Shown here piece after piece: positions 42,472 through 52,300 of a stretch of 64,000 nt of DNA. Both the position numbers and the translations under genes were made by a program. Numbering within the stretch: position 1 is the first letter of the stretch; each line of letters opens with the position of its first letter. The stretch is from NCBI GenBank assembly GCA_004764695.1, contig SMSO01000032.1, forward strand, positions 3,002,501 to 3,066,500, given 5' to 3'. Source of the DNA: Schizochytrium sp. TIO01. Lineage: Eukaryota > Sar > Bigyra > Thraustochytrida > Thraustochytriidae. Under the pieces are notes generated by a model. That model was not told the DNA's origin. It saw only the letters and a program-made list of their open reading frames with translations, and ran no database searches.

Positions 42472-45400
42472 ATGGCAGAGTTGCCTAGCGCAACAGAGTC
42501 TAAAAGTTTCTGTGCGACAACAGCTCCGCCTGATGTAGCTCGCAATTTGCATGCCTTTCATAGTGCTGATGGGAAGGCCAAACAAGGCAGGCTCGAGGAG
42601 TCAAATGACAATATGACGTTTCCTATGCGTCCTGGTAAGAAGCGCATTCTTGTTCGGGTCAGTGGTGATGCTCGTGGAGAATCATCAGCTAGCCCAATCC
42701 ACACGCATAATTTGTCAACGGAGCCTGGACCAGGACGAGGGGCTCAAAACCCTAGGGAAGGGCTCAATAAGAAGAAGCTTTTTGTAGCAAAAACGGTTGA
42801 CATGCAGCAGGTTGTGGTAAATAACCAGAGCGTATCTCCGCAAGGAAAAGCAGATCTCAAAACTGTCTATGAGACACCTTTAGGAAAATGCACTACATCT
42901 CCGACCTTTTCACAAAGCGCAGAACTTGATGCACACCAGACCATACAACATTTTAGTTCGTTTGATCCTGTTTGTAGCTCTGGACCGCGCTATGATTCTC
43001 GAGGAAAGGTAATCGCATACTCTATTCTTGGAGATGTCGAAGATTTCATGCGACTTACACGCTCCAAAAGTGGAAACTCTTCCGGTGCGCTAAGCAGGTC
43101 TCCATCGCGAATATCGCGGCGTAGCTCACGTCGTGCCAGTGCAAGATTTGAGCAGATGCGTACCAATCGTAGCCAGAGTTTTTCCCCAAGTACACACAAC
43201 TCAGATGTCATGGCGATGGAATCTCTTACTGGGTCCATTGAACTTGGGTATGGTCCCGGAACTGCACAAACTCCACTTCATCCAACCTCCCCTGCTGGGC
43301 GTCAGGCATACTTAGAACAGGTCCGTCAACTTGCCGCGGAAGAGACTCGTATCAGAGCTCAGGCAAGTCGCACTCGCGAGGAAGTTGAGCGTAAACGAAA
43401 GGAAGCTGGCATGCTAACCCATGAGCGACTGCTGTCGCAGAGGCAAGAGAGAGCGCTTGCTGCACATGGAGAGTGGCAGCGAGAGTGGGGACGTTTTAAA
43501 GAAGCAATGTGCCAACTATCCGGAAAAGACATTGATGATCTTGTGATCTCAAGAGCAGATGCTTACAGAGAGCGGATGGAAGAGTATAATTACATCAGCG
43601 AGGCGACACCCCATCATGAGAAACATGGTTCGGAATATTGGAAGATGAGTCTTCGAGGTATGGGCACACGCTATGTTGCCGTTGGCAATATCTTCAGTGG
43701 ACTATTCTGTCCTGTGAATGAAACGTCTAAAAACGAACTTCAAATGATTAGAATACCACGACTTGCTTACCAAAGTCACGAAAGCCACGACCACTCAGTG
43801 AAACCATCATGGCGTGACTCACCAGTTCTTCAACGCACGCAACGAAGCCTTGCAGCGAACTTAAGACGTCTTCGACCGCATCGAGTTTCGCACAATAATG
43901 CTGACGCTCTTGTCATTCGCGGAGAGCCTCTACTCGAATGGGCGTACGTTAGTATGGAAACCGAGGCTTTGGATGAGGCAGCTCAAATCGCAAACCCCAA
44001 CGCAAACTTAGGATCTAGTGACGAGGGCCTGATGCTTGAGCATAATTCATTAGCAACTTTTCAAACAAATTCAAGAATTCAAGATGGTACAGGTTCCACT
44101 CATGGCCCAGACTGCAGTCTTCTTCATGCATCGGCTGTTCAGAAACCGGAGAGTATTGTTGGCTCAACGCCAAGTCACCAAGCAAACTGGGCATTATCAT
44201 TTTCCACGGAGCAGAATAAAATTTCTACAATTTCTGTCAGCATCCAGAACTCGGGCTCAACAGTTCTATTTTTTAACTGGCATCAGCTTGATACAATCCC
44301 AGGACTTCCGGACGACGTATCAGCTGTATTCTACTGCTCTCATCCCGACGGCGTTGTTTTACCCCGACAGCAACTTAGTATTGTCTTTAGTTTCAAAAGC
44401 GCACTTCCAGGTGCATGGAAGCAAATCTGGGTGCTTAGGACAACCCCCAAGACCTGCAAGGCAGAGAGTCTTGTGTTAGAACTTCGTGCTGTATGCAATC
44501 ACGTTGATCAAAGTCGTACTCAGCGACTTCTTGCCCTTGCTGATTTGGAGGTCAAAGGTCGAAAATTGGAACATGAAGTCCAAGAAAGGCTTGCTAACAA
44601 GCTCGCAATGGAAAATCAAGAACTCGCTCAACAAGATGCAGAGTATGGGCTCAGTCAAGAAGAACTTGTGATTTTGCGCCGCTTACGCTTTGAGAGAGCA
44701 AACCGTGCCCTGGGTCTATACTATCATCCAGAACTTGAGGAAGATATCATGAAGCTTGCCTTTAAGGTATTTTCTCAACTATATGCCTTCGATATGGTAT
44801 CTTCCTCTTCGGATAGAACCAGTGAAATTGGCAACAAGGTGCTTAGTGCATTGAAGTCATGGAAGCAAGAACCGTCACTAGTAACGCTTCGGGCAGCAGT
44901 GGCCCGAATCGAAGCTGGAGAACCTCTTCGTCCCAAATGTAGAGCTGCAACTATTACCAGTGACGACGAGGAAAATATTGAAAACTCGAGTGGAATAAAA
45001 GAAATTAAAATGGACACCTCAAAGATGATTGAGACTTTAGTTAACAATGACAACACCAACCGTACTGTAGCAACTGAGAGTCATGATGAAGACCAAGAGC
45101 GTACAAAGAGTACTCAGCCAAGTCCAGAAGATTTAATTAATGAGAGCTGTAGTTCTGAACTGGGTGACCCCACAGCACCAGCTCCTGAACCTGAAAGCGG
45201 TGTGAGTGTCTCATTTGAATCAACTACTATTGAACCTTTGCCGCTGAATGGCACAGAGCAAATGGAGAATTGTGGCGGTGATGATGAAGCTACAGAGACT
45301 ATTGACTATATTCTCCTCGAACACGAACGCCTTGCTAGAACTGCAGAACGACTAGCCTCAGAGATACAAACCATTGGAGATTGTATGATTATGCCACCCT

Positions 45401-47766
45401 TGAGGGACACACCCGCTTGGGAGCGGGGAAGGGAGACAATTTTTGCAATGGCAGATGCAATTGTTGACCAAGTAGATACATGGCGAGAGTCTCATCCGGA
45501 TCCTGACGATGTCGGGCCAATCCTAGGCACGGAAGATGACAAGATTGATCCTGGTGAAACATTGTACGGCCGTTCTACCCAAGCACTTTTGAAGGTTGTC
45601 GACGACTTCATTAATAATGTTGAAGAAGATGCGAATTCACTACGTCAAGAGGCAGTACATAAAATCATGAGAAGTATGGATATAGAATCTATTAGGTTAC
45701 TGAGTAAAATTGACCCGCAAGGCCTGGGCCTTGCGGGTTGCCGTATACTAATAACCTGTGATCTTTTCATTCGCGCTAGTGAAGGGGATACAAATGTTCC
45801 AGATGAAATAGATGCAGACATCAAGCTTCGAAGTTTGTGCAAAACTATTGAATGTCTCATCCAGACAGGTTGTTCTTGTATTTTACTTTCCGACGCCAAC
45901 GAACCTGGGTCAGAGGAGCAGAGAGCATCGCTTGCGAGTATTTCGGAAGAGCTTTCAACTCGCTTAGGGCGCGAAGTAAATTTCATTGCTGACGTTTGCG
46001 ATGAAGAAAGCCGCGTACTTCTTGGTATTGGAAAGGGTCAAGCTGAAAGCATAGATGGTGAAAATGATGAAAATGATGACGATGAAGAAAGTGATAGTGA
46101 TTCAAAGAGTGACGAAGGAAAGAATGACGAAAATCAAGATCAGCATAGTGAAACGACTGATAGAAAGCGATTGGACCCAGACGATATCACAGTGGTGCTT
46201 TTACAGTCCCATCCAAACCAGAAACCCTCAGCTAACTCTGGAGAAATTATCGAGCAGTATGTTGACGTAGTTGTTCATGATTGCATTTCTGGTATGGAAA
46301 ACTCTATAGCAATGCTACCTTTTCTGAAAAACGTCCCTGAACACTATGCCGGTTTTGGTCTCGAGAACGAGGTCAGTATCGTTCGTTGCACTCTAGAAAA
46401 ACAGTTAATAGTTATTATTGGAGGCGAACCAAATGAGTACCCAAAGCAAACAAAGATTAATTGTTCGACTTCAGACACTGAGAGTAGGTTAAGTGGGCGA
46501 AGTACTGGTGAAAAAGATGAAGGTGAAGATGAAGAGGAAGATGAAGAGGAAGATGAAGATGAAGATGAAGATGAAGATGAGAGCGAGGACAAGAGTGCAC
46601 GCGAAGGAAAGCAAGGAACCGGACAAAACGAAAAGGTCTCAACACAGGATATAGTTGAAGGCAAAGAAATAAATGCCGAAAACGACCCATCCACCCAGTC
46701 AGGTAGCGGCAATGAATCGATTGATTCTAACGACAAGGCTGACAAAGATCACGACGACGAAGATCTCAAAAGCATATCTTCAGAAGGGTCAGCGTCAATC
46801 TCTTCTTCTTCTTCTTCTTCTTCGTCTTCGGGCTCCTCCGATTTCTCATCCGTTAGCGAGGATAGTCTCAAAATTAACCCTTTGAATGCAGGGTTTTTGC
46901 CACAACTTCGGATGCTGAAAGGTATGGTAAAAAGTCAAATTGTGTCTGCCCTTCTCATTGTAGGTGAGCTTGGAAATTTGTTCCGCACTGCTCTTGCGGA
47001 TCTAGGACAAGTAGCAGAGATTCGACTTTTACGGAATTTGGAAGGTGTATACGAACCACTCATCATTCCCTCAAATCAAGATCTGGCGCGAATACTCGAA
47101 GAAAACGTTACAAGTGAAACGTTGATTAATATTTCCCAGCGTGAACTTGAACTGGCACGCCAGATCCTCGAAGAAGCTCGTAGACGTCATATTATGGTCA
47201 AGTTATTCACATCAAAAGAACCTCGTGAGGCGAAAATCCAGCTTTCAGAGTTTGTGAAGCGTTCAGATACGAGTTGTAACCTTGTTGTGCTTGCAGAGGC
47301 TCCCCATGAGTATGCCACACGACATCTTTTACGTCAATTCGGAGAATCAGGTACATCCGTTTTTCTTGGTATTCCAGGTGCTTGGACGCAACTTGAAATT
47401 TTAAAGTCTGGATCCCATGACGACGAGACTCTCGAAGAAGAGATGGACGAAGAGGACCGTGCGGACGTCGAGGATGTGGATGACAATTCGCAGGGTCACG
47501 ATGTAGACGGAGCAGAAGAACAAGATGAGACAGAGGACCCTCCAGCAAGTTCTGGTGAGATCAAAAGCCCTAGAGATGGGGTCGACTATCAGGGCGAAGA
47601 AACGGATGACCCTTTCCACCTTCAATTAATGAAGATTGTACCTTGGACTCGATTTATGCAAGGAATCTTTGCGCTGGAGCCACTTAATCCACCAGTGGGA
47701 CTGCTGCTACCGAGTACAGCTGAAGATAAATTGGCTCCTAATGACACAGCAGCAACAACAACTTAA
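42472..47766 (+). CDS. MYCBPAP: MYCBPAP-like central-apparatus protein fused to a degenerate PGK-like region
   Basis: Single-exon protein of 1764 aa; first in-frame ATG at 42472 (MAELPSATESK). Residues about 1-280 are Ser/Arg-rich; 280-345 form a charged coiled coil (EETRIRAQASRTREEVERK). Residues about 443-700 match the MYCBPAP family: a beta-sandwich with ISVSIQNSGSTVLFFNW, YCSHPDGVVLPRQQLSIVFS and LELRAVCNHVDQSRTQRLLA. MYCBPAP (AMAP-1) binds MYCBP/AMY-1 and is a component of the ciliary central apparatus. Residues about 1076-1592 follow phosphoglycerate kinase in order: GLAGCRILITCD, LCKTIECLIQTGCSCILLSD, VVVHDCISGMENSIAM, YAGFGLENEVSIVR, QLIVIIGGEP, ALLIVGELGNLFRTAL and ELELARQILEEARRRHIMVK. 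The catalytic PGK motifs (RVDFN, LSHLGRP, NDAFGTAH) are lost. Two Asp/Glu/Ser-rich inserts (about 1190-1225, 1343-1466) interrupt it. A structural pseudo-enzyme is inferred. Confidence 0.75.
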   Translation: MAELPSATESKSFCATTAPPDVARNLHAFHSADGKAKQGRLEESNDNMTFPMRPGKKRILVRVSGDARGESSASPIHTHNLSTEPGPGRGAQNPREGLNKKKLFVAKTVDMQQVVVNNQSVSPQGKADLKTVYETPLGKCTTSPTFSQSAELDAHQTIQHFSSFDPVCSSGPRYDSRGKVIAYSILGDVEDFMRLTRSKSGNSSGALSRSPSRISRRSSRRASARFEQMRTNRSQSFSPSTHNSDVMAMESLTGSIELGYGPGTAQTPLHPTSPAGRQAYLEQVRQLAAEETRIRAQASRTREEVERKRKEAGMLTHERLLSQRQERALAAHGEWQREWGRFKEAMCQLSGKDIDDLVISRADAYRERMEEYNYISEATPHHEKHGSEYWKMSLRGMGTRYVAVGNIFSGLFCPVNETSKNELQMIRIPRLAYQSHESHDHSVKPSWRDSPVLQRTQRSLAANLRRLRPHRVSHNNADALVIRGEPLLEWAYVSMETEALDEAAQIANPNANLGSSDEGLMLEHNSLATFQTNSRIQDGTGSTHGPDCSLLHASAVQKPESIVGSTPSHQANWALSFSTEQNKISTISVSIQNSGSTVLFFNWHQLDTIPGLPDDVSAVFYCSHPDGVVLPRQQLSIVFSFKSALPGAWKQIWVLRTTPKTCKAESLVLELRAVCNHVDQSRTQRLLALADLEVKGRKLEHEVQERLANKLAMENQELAQQDAEYGLSQEELVILRRLRFERANRALGLYYHPELEEDIMKLAFKVFSQLYAFDMVSSSSDRTSEIGNKVLSALKSWKQEPSLVTLRAAVARIEAGEPLRPKCRAATITSDDEENIENSSGIKEIKMDTSKMIETLVNNDNTNRTVATESHDEDQERTKSTQPSPEDLINESCSSELGDPTAPAPEPESGVSVSFESTTIEPLPLNGTEQMENCGGDDEATETIDYILLEHERLARTAERLASEIQTIGDCMIMPPLRDTPAWERGRETIFAMADAIVDQVDTWRESHPDPDDVGPILGTEDDKIDPGETLYGRSTQALLKVVDDFINNVEEDANSLRQEAVHKIMRSMDIESIRLLSKIDPQGLGLAGCRILITCDLFIRASEGDTNVPDEIDADIKLRSLCKTIECLIQTGCSCILLSDANEPGSEEQRASLASISEELSTRLGREVNFIADVCDEESRVLLGIGKGQAESIDGENDENDDDEESDSDSKSDEGKNDENQDQHSETTDRKRLDPDDITVVLLQSHPNQKPSANSGEIIEQYVDVVVHDCISGMENSIAMLPFLKNVPEHYAGFGLENEVSIVRCTLEKQLIVIIGGEPNEYPKQTKINCSTSDTESRLSGRSTGEKDEGEDEEEDEEEDEDEDEDEDESEDKSAREGKQGTGQNEKVSTQDIVEGKEINAENDPSTQSGSGNESIDSNDKADKDHDDEDLKSISSEGSASISSSSSSSSSSGSSDFSSVSEDSLKINPLNAGFLPQLRMLKGMVKSQIVSALLIVGELGNLFRTALADLGQVAEIRLLRNLEGVYEPLIIPSNQDLARILEENVTSETLINISQRELELARQILEEARRRHIMVKLFTSKEPREAKIQLSEFVKRSDTSCNLVVLAEAPHEYATRHLLRQFGESGTSVFLGIPGAWTQLEILKSGSHDDETLEEEMDEEDRADVEDVDDNSQGHDVDGAEEQDETEDPPASSGEIKSPRDGVDYQGEETDDPFHLQLMKIVPWTRFMQGIFALEPLNPPVGLLLPSTAEDKLAPNDTAATTT
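45713..45738. repeat. Perfect 12-bp inverted repeat inside the MYCBPAP-like CDS
   Basis: ACCCGCAAGGCC at 45713-45724 and its exact reverse complement at 45727-45738 are separated by two bases. It lies in coding sequence (DPQGLGLAG) at the start of the PGK-like part. It could form a strong RNA hairpin; no function is known. Confidence 0.8.
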
Positions 47767-49317
47767 GACTAGTTAATACTCCATAGTACATTGTATCTCA
47801 AACAAGGAAAATGCCATCATTCCCGTCAAAACCAAATAAAAAAATGAATAAACATATGTATGGTTGATGTCCTTTCTTGAAGACAGTAAAATAGGATTGC
47901 TTTATAATTCTTAGATGCGTAGTACTTGTTATTGTGACCACATTGACATGAAAAAGACACATTGTGAATCTATGACGGTAGCTCTGTAAGCGCTCATCGC
48001 TTTGGACAGTCCCTATATGATGATGGCTTCGTATTCTGCTGTTGTTCCAGTATTTCGAGTTAACCCGTTGAAGCTATGTGTCCGCAACATTCTATATTCG
48101 AATTTGTATTGCTTATATTCTTATTTTATACTGTTTCTAATTCAAATTGAACAACTCATATCCAAGGTGCCAATTGTTTTTGACATTTTCAATAAATAAA
48201 TACTAGGCATTGCGTGATTACTTTAGCTTAAAGTTTAACCCAAGCTAAAAAATTAAACTTATTACCTCTAACTCTAGCTAGCGACAGTGAATTATAGGCC
48301 TCATATAATAGTAGGTATCGGGTACAACATAAATAGGATTTAAATGCTGTTTCAGAATAAAGACTCTAAGGGTTTTCAAAAGTACCTATCTTCCTCGCCA
48401 CTCCGCTCTAGTACTTCCCACCATGCTACTTCAATTTAAAACATAGGGTACCCTACTTACCCTTGTAGTATTGAAATTAACGTTTTCCTAATTCCACTCT
48501 CCCGGCTACCCCTTCTCTTATTATAACTTTGAAAATTGACAAGTCAAAGCAATTATGCCGTGCTACCCCAGCACCGAACCTACCAACATTATGAAATGAG
48601 TAAAAAGCTAGAATTTATTTTCGGATCCAGGCCAGGAGCGATACAAATAGCACACACTCAGTTTAAATTAAGTTGAGTGTACACCTACTAAAAGTGCAAG
48701 CAGCACACACAAATCTCCAATTGAATGTGAGAACACCATGATCAATGATTACCAACACGTATGGATTGGAAGATAGTCATCATCTGATACTACATGGTAG
48801 TACTACTTAGCGACTGTTATGTCGTACGAGGTGGAGCGAACAGGATTCTCCCAAGTACACACCATTTAGAACAGATATCCGTTGTTACAATGCACTTCTG
48901 CTTTCATTTTAAACATCACATCTCAGAGCCTTTTATTTTTTAGTATACCTGTCTCTTTCTTTAGTAGGTATCTCATCTTTTGCACCTGCATGAGAACCGT
49001 GCTAAGTAATAAGGGGGAACTTTAGGTTCCAAAGCCAGGTAAGGTGAGAATCAAGAAGTGGAGTACATATGACTCTCAATAAGAAACGTGGGGAGGAGCT
49101 AGTAAGTAAGTGGGTGAGTAAGTGAGCAAGAAGCAAGTAAGGTAATGAAAGTGGGAACCTTTTAACCTGATTTGTTGAGATCAAGCTGGGTTTGCACAAG
49201 AGTTGAAATAGTGAGCGAACAAGAACTCGATTAGCGAGCACGGCCGGCGAAGGTTCGCCTGCCTGTGTGCGCAAGTCGTAGGCACAACAGTGCACAGGGG
49301 TTGCAAAGTGTTGCACG
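47767..49317. other. Intergenic region between MYCBPAP-like and adenylyl cyclase genes
   Basis: 1.55 kb with no supported gene. AATAAA-type signals occur just after the MYCBPAP-like stop (about 47835-47850). 48230-48560 is AT-rich with TAGGTA words. Confidence 0.6.
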
Positions 49318-52300
49318 ATGTCTGAGATTGCAAACTCTAGTGAAGAGAACCAAGAGGAAATTTCAACAAGGCCTCTGGGAGAAACTTCAGTGACTAAGAC
49401 ATCTACTTCTTTGTCAAATGTTCATGTCACAAGCGAAAACCTCAGTCTGCTTGCAAGTCTTGTTCCAGCTAGTGTGATTCGTTATCATCTTGAAAAGAAA
49501 GGCGAAAATCGACTTGCATCATTTTCAGAAGAATATGAAGGTGCAGTGCTCTTTGCAGATATTTCAGGTTTTTCAAGTCTAGCTGAGAAGCTTGCTAAGG
49601 ATCTCAATTGTGCAGCAAATGCTGCAGAGAGTCTCTCTTCTTATATTGGGCAATCTTTGGAAAAGATGGTGCTAGAGGTCTGCTCTAAAGGAGGCGATGT
49701 TATCAAGTTTGCTGGTGATGCAATCCTCACTGTTTTTCCTGCTTCTAAGTTTGCAAATCTTAATGAAGCCACTCTATGTTGTGTGCAGGTAGGCCTTAAT
49801 TTACTGAAGCTTGACTTAAAAGCTGGTGGTGTGCAGCTTTCTGTTCATTGCGGTGTTGGAGCTGGAAAGGTCATTAGTTATCATGTCGGTGGACGCTTTG
49901 ATCGCTGGGAGTATGTAATCACTGGAGATCCAATTGAACAAATCGGATCTGCAGAACCAGAAGCCTCGGCGGGCGAGGTGGTGATTGCCAAAGCAGCATA
50001 CCACCCAATCGCTGGACAATGCAAGGGCGCTGCTCTTCCAAGTGGTAACTTCCGTGTTGATAAGCTTTTGGATTGTCCAGAACTCATCACATTTCCACTT
50101 ATTTCAACCGAACTACAACCCTTGGCGCAAGAGCCAAATGAGATGCTTCGCATGCAAACATGTCTTCGGAGCTATGTACCAAGACCAGTTTTGCAAGCTC
50201 TTGATGCAGGACAGAGCCTTTGGTTTTCAGAGCTGCGTTTGTGTTCTACGCTTTTCTGCCGACTGAAAGGTCTACAATTCAAATCAACACAAAATCTCGA
50301 CCTCATCCATCGGGCTGTTTGCACAGTACAGAAACACGTTTATGCATATGAAGGAACCTTGTGTCGTTTCATTGTCGATGATAAAGGTGCTGGTTTGCTA
50401 CTCGCCTTTGGCTTACCTCCTTTTATGCATGAAAATGATCCTATCCGAGCAACCAAATCAGCAATGGACATCTGCACTGGAGTTTCGGACCTAATAAATG
50501 ATGATGGTGAGCCCTTAAGCGCATCTATTGGTGTGACGAGCGGCAGAGTGTTCTGTGGTACAACAGGTGGACGAGTGAGGTGCGAATATACCATGCACGG
50601 TACTCTTGTAAATTTAGCCGCAAGATATATGGTAGCCGCCAAAACAGGAGTCCTATGCGGTCAGACAACCTATCGGGAGGCTTGTCAACAAATTGAATTT
50701 GGGGAACCTGAAAAGTTGAAAGTAAAAGGCAAAGAAGAAGAAGTTCTTGTTTATCGACCCTTAGGCTCAAAGATGCAGATGGGATTCGATATGACCAAAA
50801 CCGACACACCACTACTTGGACGTAAACTAGAAATTGATGCAATGGTGGAAGCTATTCGTCGCTTAACAATACAAGCTGATCTGAGTGAAGTAATTATTTT
50901 CACTGGCGACGCTGGAATTGGCAAGTCAAGACTCATGGAGAAAGGCTACAGTTTAGCCAAAAAACACAAATGCAGTGTACTCTACGGCAAAGGCTTAGAT
51001 ACAGAAAGCGCTACAGTATTTTACTTATTTCGAGGAATATTCTCACAGCTGATTGATTTGTACTTCACTAAGGTCATCCAATACAAGTATAAGATATGGG
51101 TGCAAATATCAAATCAAGGAGCTTTTGAAGGCATTGCTTCAACTTTCTCACACTCTTTTAGCGAACATCTTTTCACAAAGTATCTCACCAAAGCGTTTTT
51201 TGAAAAACTCGACAATATTTGTCGACCGGATCCTGATGATGAATCGGATGATGTTGACAACGGCGAAGCGACTGCTTCTGCAGATTTCCTCAAGTACATG
51301 GGGCTCACAGAAAACCCATCGGCTACAACTGCCTTGCCTTCTCGCAATGTCGAAGTAACCGTTCCGCCTTTGGAATCACTTCCAGAATCAATTCGTCTTT
51401 GTGTTGTTCGAGACATGATCCCAGTTGGCAAGGACAACCTTGAGGAAATGTACCCCTTGCTGAACATATTTATCCCCAAGATTGTTCAGAGCTCTGATAC
51501 AGAAGCAACAGCAAAAATGAGGAAAGAAGTAAGGGCTGAAAACCGAGTTCGACTTATCAAAGAAATCTTTTCTAAGGTTACAGAAGAACTTGAGGCCATA
51601 CAGGTCCTCCACGAAGACGTTGCCCAGCAACTAGGACGTCAAGACAAGGCTATGATTAGACTAGGTGTTCAGATTACAGAACCAGCGCGTTCAAGGAGTT
51701 CCCAATCGTCTGTTGGCTCAAATCTTGCACGTGGACTTTCCGCAACAAAGCCAGAGAAAGAGATATCCTCGCGTAAACGCCGCGGAAGGAACTTAAAACA
51801 GTCTCGTTCCGACGATGGGGAGGATTCAACTTCATCCCTTGGTATTGTCAAGGAGGGGCTAGTGCCAAAAAGTCCTGAACCACAATCACCTGAGACACCA
51901 ATAAGCAATGCATCGTCGCACCAAATGCATAGTAGCTATAAGATGCGTATAGGTGGAAACCAAAGATTGACACAACGTCATGATCGTCTTGTACTTTTAG
52001 TAGAGGACTGCCAGTTTGTGGATCCATTGTCGCTTCGCTTATTACAAGATATTGCAATGAGTGTTAAACCAATGCTGATCATGCTTTCACTTCGATCACT
52101 CATATTCATAGAAGATGACCTCATTTTGGAAAGTTTTCGACATGTAGAGGTGGGAAATCTTAGTCGAGAAGAAATTCGCGAGGGTATGTGCAAATGGTTG
52201 CAGGTGAAAGAAGTTCCAGATAAGGCTCTGAGTGCTGTGATGGAGAAATCATATGGACATCCACTATTCTCGGAAGAGCTCACAAAGTTGATGGTTGCTG

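Noticed and set aside
46344-46745. 133-codon minus-strand poly-Ser frame
   Set aside because: It is antisense to the Asp/Glu-rich insert of the MYCBPAP-like protein.
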